A program made the position numbers and the translations under genes. The notes beneath the pieces were generated by a model, which did no database searches, was not told where the DNA came from, and worked only from the letters and a program-made list of their open reading frames with translations. Below, piece after piece: positions 58,108 to 64,000 of a stretch of 64,000 nt of DNA. Numbering within the stretch: the stretch's first letter is position 1; every line of letters begins with the position of its first letter. This stretch comes from Sphaerolaimus hirsutus (Eukaryota > Nematoda > Chromadorea > Monhysterida > Sphaerolaimidae), in NCBI GenBank assembly GCA_964036195.1, contig OZ038460.1, forward strand, positions 18,603,504 through 18,667,503. Reading direction: 5' to 3'.

Positions 58108-61100
58108 ATGGAGGAACGCGTACGCGCTCAGCGAGGTGCCGCCGCCGCCGCCGCTATGCCTGTGGGCAACGTTGATGAGTCCGACACAACTCATCCGTTG
58201 ACTCAACATAGCCGGGCGTTGACTGGGGTGCGCAACGGAGTGCTACGTTTCACATCCAAACCGATTCCAAAAATCGTCAAGGACGAGTCACAACCCGCCG
58301 CCGTAAACATACGCGCGGCGGAGGAAGTATTGGAATTACTTCAAGCCTACGGCTACCAAGCTGAGATGAAACGCTCAGACCTGTCTGCGGCTATGGACAA
58401 ATTCACAACTATTGTCCAAGATCACATCACAAGCCTAGACAGAGACGAAGACGGTGCGGCCAAGGAAATAAAGAGCGCCAACGCAAAACTGGAGCGCGCG
58501 CTCTACTCGGGCTCGAATAACGCGATGATGCTCATGGATGAGCTGGAATCGAGGATGGCGACCACCCAAGCGCAAATCAAATCCGCGGAAAGGTTGATAC
58601 TTTCCTTGAAAGGTCAGTCAAATGTTAACGTTGATTTAACTACTCAACCCCCTTCACAACCCCCTTACAACATTGTCAATATGGGAAGTAGTTCTCAACC
58701 TTCACAACCGGAAACTTTATTAAAGTTACCTAAAATCGAGCTTGCTAAATATAACGGTGATCCGTTAGAATGGGCAGCTTGGTGGGAGATTTTTCGAGCT
58801 CAAATTCACGACCGAGCTAATTTGTCAACTGGTATGAAATACACATACCTCAAGCTCAGCCTTACCGGTCCAGCAGCAGAACTGCTGGCCGGATTTAAAG
58901 GTGATGGTCGAGATTACAGTACTGCGGTCACCATGTTACAATCAAACTTTGGTGAAACACATCGGGTACAAGCCGCCCTTTGGGATAAATTGTATTCACT
59001 TGAAAAACCTTCGTCAAGAGGAGACTCTCTCACAAATTTCACACGAACCCTTTTGTCAAGTCTCAATCAACTTAAAGAAAGGGGTGAAAGTGTCGATTCT
59101 GGTGCAGTGTTAAGAATAATTCGTGGTTATCTCCCCGATAATATTGTTCTTGCCGTCACAGAAGAACACCGGAATTCGATGCGCACTGCTGCAACCGACG
59201 ACACAGAACTCACAGTCGTCAGGTTTGTTGATGCATTAACTACCATTGCTCGTGCTCGGTTAGATGCGATGAAAACTGAACCTCAAAATTCACAATCTTC
59301 AAATGTTGTTCAGAAATCACAAAATTCATCGTCAAAAAAGCCACAAAATGGTGGAGGTTGGCAACAGCAAAAGAAAAAGGGAAATAAATCACAAAATACC
59401 TTTTCAAAACAAAAACCTATTCACAATACGGTTGCTTTTGCTGGTACCAATGCTAACGCTGGTAAATCACAAGGAAAAAATAAAAATTCCACTCAACCTC
59501 CCAGAACTCCCGCGATCGGAACGATTAGTCAAAAGCAGCCCTCACAACCTGCTGCTGACTATCGCAAGCCAAAATTTGAGTGCCTGTTCTGCGGCATCAA
59601 AGAGCACTACACAACCGACTGCCCTCAATACGTCACACCGAGAGAGCGCACCGAACGGTTGCAAGCTTTGGGCGACCTGTGCACGCGCTGCACGCGCAGG
59701 GGCCATCAAGCGGCACAGTGCACTCAACGATTGAGTTGCTACTACTGTCGCCAGATTGGTCAGCATCACGGGGCGTTCTGTCCTACCAGACAGGCACCCG
59801 CCAGGCGTCAGGTAAACAATTCACAAAATAAAGCCTTTGTCAAACCAACGAGCGCTAATTTTGTCAACGCTCAGGTTATCACAATGGGCGCGGCTTCGTC
59901 ACATGCACCGCCATCGTATCCGCCTTCACACACGGAACCGATGAGCGTCGGTATCATCCACCCGGATGAGAACGATTTCCGCTGGCAACAGCAGACGCTG
60001 TACCAAATGGATATGGACGGCCCGCTCGACATGGGCGAATGGCCAAGGCCCGCTAATGCGCAACAGGCGAAAGCTCAAGAGGAAGCCCGCATCTATCACA
60101 GCGAAAATGAGCTGTGGACGACGCTCCGCGCCAGCCTCATCAAGGACGGCATGGACATGGAGACCGTCGAAGCCAAAATCCGCGGCTTCCAGCAGAAACG
60201 GTACGAGGTGTACCCACACCTCAACCCGAACCAAATGTCATCGTCGGTGCCACTTCAACCCAGTCACAGGCCCACGGTGGAGGTGCTGAGCGCACAGGCG
60301 GGTTACGGTAACCCCAATACCGCTACCAGGCAGCAGGCCGAACAAGAATGTGAGTTCGATTTTGCACCTATTGTTCGTTTGCAAGTGGCCCAGGCTTCAT
60401 TAATTAACAAAGAAGCCGAATTAAATCGAGTCACAGACCCTTTGTTAATATTCTTTGACACTGGATGCGAATATTCATACATTAAAGCATCCGTGGCAAA
60501 TGAGTATAACTTTGAAAACAAAGGAGACGTTGTTCTTCAAATGAACGTGTTTGCAACAAAAACGCCTGTCACAGTCAATACGTTTTTGGTCGAGGCTGTA
60601 ATGCCTATTTACAAACACGTCGACAATAAGGGCAATATGTTACAAATTCCGCTCACTTTACGTGCAGTGGATAATTTGGCAACATATGCATGCCCACCTC
60701 CTTTGTCACAAGATGACAAAACAGTCATTTATATTGTGTATGGTGAACATGCACAAGAACAATTCGCGGAACCGCTTGAATTGACCGAAATGACTGATGA
60801 GTTTTGTCACAAATTATGTCAACCAGATGTAGTCATTGGTCAAGACTATTATTGGAAGTTCGACATTCGACCAACAGAAATCGAACTCCCATCTGGATTG
60901 ATCATAGTCGAATCAATACTTGGATTGATGCTTGGTGGAAATGCGTCATCACAATCATTTGTCACAACACCCGACATTTCACCACATCAATTCATGGTTT
61001 CATGCAGTTCACATGCTTCATCAGCAGTTGCTGTTGGCCAAGAGACATTATTTCAATTTCACAGTCTCGAGTCAATAGGTATCACAGATGACCCATTATC

Positions 61101-64000
61101 ACATGATGACGACATAGCTGAACAGTTAATTCTGGAATCAATTACTCTTGATCCGGAAACTGGTCGCTATAGCGTAGATTGGCCATTCAAATCAACAATT
61201 CAAGAATTGCCAACCAACAATGCAGAAGCATTTCGCCGCTTTCTGTCACTGTTGAAACGATTTCGAAAAGATCCCGATTTATTCGCTACATACGCGAAAG
61301 TCATCTCGGATCAACTTCACAAGGGTGTCATAGAACCCGTCTATGGTTCACAAGATGGTTTGCAAGAACACATCTTACCTCACCAACCTGTCCTCACACC
61401 TGGCAGATCGACAACATGTCGAATAGTGTATGATGGTTCTGCGGGCAAGCCCAGTCTCAACAATTGCTTATTTCGAGGCCCAGTTCTCACACCACTGGCG
61501 CTCGGATTAATGCTTTGCTTCAGAGCCGGAAAAGTAGTGTTATTGGCAGATATTGAGAAAGCATTTTTACAAATTGCTCTTCACCCAAAATCACGCGCTT
61601 TCACAAAATTTTACTGGCTGCGTGATGACACTATTCCGTCTCATGAAGACAATATTCAAATGATGCAATTCACAAGGGTGCTGTTTGGTCTCACATGCAG
61701 TCCATCCATTCTGTCAACTGTCATCAAATATCACCTCGAAGCGGAATTAGCTAACATGCATCCCGCTGAGACCAATGAACGAATGAAACTGGAGCTGTTG
61801 CTCAACAGCATTTACGTTGATAATTTAGTTATCAGCGTAGATGATGACAAATATGCAATACAGCTCTATCGTTTAATTAAAGCTGTTTTTGCAAGAGCAA
61901 ATTTCAACATGCGCGAATGGATGACAAATTCGCCTATGGTCTCGGAAAAAATCAAACCCGAGGACCTCAACCCGAAAAAGTCACAATATCTCAAAGTAAT
62001 GGGTCTCGTTTACGATCACATTGAAGACACCATTGCGGTGCCAGCTCCCAAGAAAGATTTCACGCTCATTGTCACAGCCACGCGCCGCAATTTGAATAAA
62101 TTGCTGGCTTCAACATATGATCCTATTGGCGTCACAGCACCCGCGTTATTTCGGTTGAAATTTCGCGTGTCACAAATAATTCAAAGGTGCAATGTCACAA
62201 CCTGGGATGAACTCATTGAAGACCCTGAGGCGGATGACTTACTGGACGATTTAAAACGTCATCTTTCGTCCATAAGTCAAATCAAATTTCCGCGCTCATT
62301 TCATTCCTTTGGCATCGATGTCAAAGCTGTCACAAGGCCATTAGAATTACATGTGTTTTGTGATGCCTCAAAAGATGGATACGCAGTTTGCGCTTATTTG
62401 CGTCAAAAAGCGATTTCACCTGACGAATATGGCTATGAAGATGACCGATACTTTAGTGGTTTTCTCACAGCTCGTACAAAACTAGCCCCACTTCCGTCAA
62501 AACAAGGTCAACCCCTCACAATCACACGCTTGGAATTGCTAGGTGTCACAATTGGTGCACAGCTCATCGATTATTTACATCATGAACTCGTTGAGCTGGG
62601 TGGATGGAAAATTCACAGTAATTTCCTCTGGACCGATAGTACAGTTGTCATCGGCTGGCTGTACACCGCAAAGCCGCTGGCTACTTTTGTCAACAATCGG
62701 GTCACAAAAATCCATTCACTAATGTCAAAACATTGCATTCAAATTTGCAAGGTTGCTACAAAAGACAACCCGGCCGACATCGCGTCAAGGGGTTGTACTT
62801 TTGATCAACTAATGATCGAAACAATGTGGTTCACCGGACCAACATTCCTCGCTGAACCCCTCACATCAACCATGCTTGACATTTCGCAATATCAAGCGCA
62901 ACCTGTCACTGAAGAGCTTGCGAAAGGCGACACTCACATCAGTCGACCTTTATATGCTGGAGCAGTAACTTCACAGCCTGTTTCACAGCCTGATTCACAA
63001 CCAGCTAATGCTCTTGCACAGCAAGTACCTGTCACATTGGACCCCAATTTGTCACAAAATGTCACTCCTCAAAATCCGTTTGTCGAAAGTCGACAACGTC
63101 ACATCCCTTCAAATCCATTCGAAATCGACATTCGACGATTTTCAACACTGTCAAAATTGTTGCGTACTGTCGTTTATCTGCTTCGTGTCAAAACATATTG
63201 GCTAAATCGCTCCATGCATAAAGCCGCAAAGCGTGAAAGCGAATACTTGTCAAAACCCATCACACAAGCTGATTTAAACGAAGCATTTAGACATGTATTG
63301 CGCATTTCACAAGCAGAAGAATGTGCCAGTTGCATTTCACAAGCGCAACTTGGCAAACACCACATGCTCAAATGGGACGCGTGGAACAATTTATTATATT
63401 GTGTCACGCATGTGTCTCACAAAGAACACCGAAACCCTTCATTGTTTTACTACCTTCCAAAAACTGGATGGTTAACAACGCTAGTGGTTACTCATTTTCA
63501 TGAGCTTGCTGGTCACAGTGGCATGCTTCACACTTTAGCAGATCTACGCGAACACTGCTGGTTGTCAAGTGCCAAGCAGGTAGTTGCAAAAATTTTGCGA
63601 AAATGTGTCACATGCCGCAAAGCGGAAGGAGGTCCATTCACATTACCCGATTTTCACACATTACCTGTCACTCGAACTCAATCACAAATCAAGCCATTTC
63701 AACACATTGGCATTGATTTTATGGGACCGTTAGTTTATTCACAGAACGGAACTCGTCACAGTCAACACATTTTATTGCTCACATGCTTCAGTACACGCGC
63801 CATTCATTTAGAGTCAACTAATAGTGTCTCGACAGCCGACACAATTATGGCTCTAAATCGTTTTATTTCACGTCGAGGCATGCCGGACACAATTTGGTCC
63901 GACAATGCTCCGGCATTCAAAAATTGTGTCAAAATGCTACCGGACGTAAAATGGCATTTTATCACAGCCAACAGTCCTTGGCAGGGTGGCGTGTACGAAC
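58108..64000 (+). CDS. BEL/Pao gag-pol polyprotein, uninterrupted, 3' partial
   Basis: One reading frame of 1,964 codons with no stop or frameshift, from the first ATG after the leader to the window edge. Order: Gag with three Cys-His knuckles from residue ~492 (CLFCGIKEHYTTDC, CTRCTRRGHQAAQC, CYYCRQIGQHHGAFC); aspartic protease with FFDTG (D784); reverse transcriptase with LLADIEKAF (D1148) and YVDN (D1238) in place of YVDD; RNase H with FCDAS (D1419), RLELLG (E1476), WTDST (D1510) and NPADIASRG (D1557); integrase with an H..H..CVTC zinc region (1796-1836) and the D, D, E triad at 1870, 1932 and 1964. PR-RT-RH-IN order with RH before a BEL-type integrase, plus the long Gag-Pol fusion, place it in BEL/Pao. 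The integrase end, any env-like ORF and the 3' LTR lie outside. The intact frame suggests recent activity. Confidence 0.95.
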   Translation, partial: MEERVRAQRGAAAAAAMPVGNVDESDTTHPLTQHSRALTGVRNGVLRFTSKPIPKIVKDESQPAAVNIRAAEEVLELLQAYGYQAEMKRSDLSAAMDKFTTIVQDHITSLDRDEDGAAKEIKSANAKLERALYSGSNNAMMLMDELESRMATTQAQIKSAERLILSLKGQSNVNVDLTTQPPSQPPYNIVNMGSSSQPSQPETLLKLPKIELAKYNGDPLEWAAWWEIFRAQIHDRANLSTGMKYTYLKLSLTGPAAELLAGFKGDGRDYSTAVTMLQSNFGETHRVQAALWDKLYSLEKPSSRGDSLTNFTRTLLSSLNQLKERGESVDSGAVLRIIRGYLPDNIVLAVTEEHRNSMRTAATDDTELTVVRFVDALTTIARARLDAMKTEPQNSQSSNVVQKSQNSSSKKPQNGGGWQQQKKKGNKSQNTFSKQKPIHNTVAFAGTNANAGKSQGKNKNSTQPPRTPAIGTISQKQPSQPAADYRKPKFECLFCGIKEHYTTDCPQYVTPRERTERLQALGDLCTRCTRRGHQAAQCTQRLSCYYCRQIGQHHGAFCPTRQAPARRQVNNSQNKAFVKPTSANFVNAQVITMGAASSHAPPSYPPSHTEPMSVGIIHPDENDFRWQQQTLYQMDMDGPLDMGEWPRPANAQQAKAQEEARIYHSENELWTTLRASLIKDGMDMETVEAKIRGFQQKRYEVYPHLNPNQMSSSVPLQPSHRPTVEVLSAQAGYGNPNTATRQQAEQECEFDFAPIVRLQVAQASLINKEAELNRVTDPLLIFFDTGCEYSYIKASVANEYNFENKGDVVLQMNVFATKTPVTVNTFLVEAVMPIYKHVDNKGNMLQIPLTLRAVDNLATYACPPPLSQDDKTVIYIVYGEHAQEQFAEPLELTEMTDEFCHKLCQPDVVIGQDYYWKFDIRPTEIELPSGLIIVESILGLMLGGNASSQSFVTTPDISPHQFMVSCSSHASSAVAVGQETLFQFHSLESIGITDDPLSHDDDIAEQLILESITLDPETGRYSVDWPFKSTIQELPTNNAEAFRRFLSLLKRFRKDPDLFATYAKVISDQLHKGVIEPVYGSQDGLQEHILPHQPVLTPGRSTTCRIVYDGSAGKPSLNNCLFRGPVLTPLALGLMLCFRAGKVVLLADIEKAFLQIALHPKSRAFTKFYWLRDDTIPSHEDNIQMMQFTRVLFGLTCSPSILSTVIKYHLEAELANMHPAETNERMKLELLLNSIYVDNLVISVDDDKYAIQLYRLIKAVFARANFNMREWMTNSPMVSEKIKPEDLNPKKSQYLKVMGLVYDHIEDTIAVPAPKKDFTLIVTATRRNLNKLLASTYDPIGVTAPALFRLKFRVSQIIQRCNVTTWDELIEDPEADDLLDDLKRHLSSISQIKFPRSFHSFGIDVKAVTRPLELHVFCDASKDGYAVCAYLRQKAISPDEYGYEDDRYFSGFLTARTKLAPLPSKQGQPLTITRLELLGVTIGAQLIDYLHHELVELGGWKIHSNFLWTDSTVVIGWLYTAKPLATFVNNRVTKIHSLMSKHCIQICKVATKDNPADIASRGCTFDQLMIETMWFTGPTFLAEPLTSTMLDISQYQAQPVTEELAKGDTHISRPLYAGAVTSQPVSQPDSQPANALAQQVPVTLDPNLSQNVTPQNPFVESRQRHIPSNPFEIDIRRFSTLSKLLRTVVYLLRVKTYWLNRSMHKAAKRESEYLSKPITQADLNEAFRHVLRISQAEECASCISQAQLGKHHMLKWDAWNNLLYCVTHVSHKEHRNPSLFYYLPKTGWLTTLVVTHFHELAGHSGMLHTLADLREHCWLSSAKQVVAKILRKCVTCRKAEGGPFTLPDFHTLPVTRTQSQIKPFQHIGIDFMGPLVYSQNGTRHSQHILLLTCFSTRAIHLESTNSVSTADTIMALNRFISRRGMPDTIWSDNAPAFKNCVKMLPDVKWHFITANSPWQGGVYE

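Overview
The window is from a metazoan, most likely a protostome invertebrate; I cannot place it more finely. It carries four conserved host genes split into many short GC-rich exons with GT-AG introns, set in AT-rich, repeat-saturated DNA, plus a BEL/Pao retrotransposon, a superfamily known only from animals. I built the exon chains by hand. Splice phases were checked across every junction, and each junction was compared with remembered family sequences.

Layout. 1-6.4 kb (minus strand): eleven 3' exons of the glycogen debranching enzyme AGL, covering only the C-terminal glucosidase third. 6.5-14 kb: a degenerate 11-bp tandem array, a 232-bp-arm hairpin, a CpG-rich patch and several foldback or hAT-like elements. 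14.1-18.3 kb (plus): a complete ten-exon AMP-kinase gamma subunit (PRKAG) with a long N-terminal extension and altered nucleotide-binding residues. 18.4-23.4 kb: repeats. 23.5-27.0 kb (plus): seven 3' exons of the P-body protein LSM14 (FDF, FFD, TFG and RGG parts). 27-32.6 kb: AT-rich DNA and a 2.1-kb inverted-terminal-repeat element. 32.7-42.5 kb (plus): seventeen exons of the Golgi/ER zinc transporter SLC30A5 (ZnT5), complete except for the first exon. 42.5-56.7 kb: no recognisable gene; palindromic elements, a ~120-bp satellite and a G-rich minisatellite. 56.7-64 kb (plus): 5' LTR, primer-binding site and an uninterrupted gag-pol frame of a BEL/Pao element that runs off the window. A solo LTR of the same family lies reversed inside a SLC30A5 intron.

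The host genes have related themes (glycogen breakdown, energy sensing, mRNA storage, zinc loading), but nothing shows co-regulation.

Most notable signals: (1) an AGL intron that coincides exactly with a palindromic transposon plus one 3-bp target duplication, i.e. an introner-like element, with relatives elsewhere in the window; (2) an extreme, strand-specific excess of the pentamer TCACA across the BEL/Pao element in all three codon frames; (3) a dense set of hAT-like MITEs with clear 8-bp target duplications; (4) introns with G-runs near donors, C-runs near acceptors and an unusually loose donor sequence.
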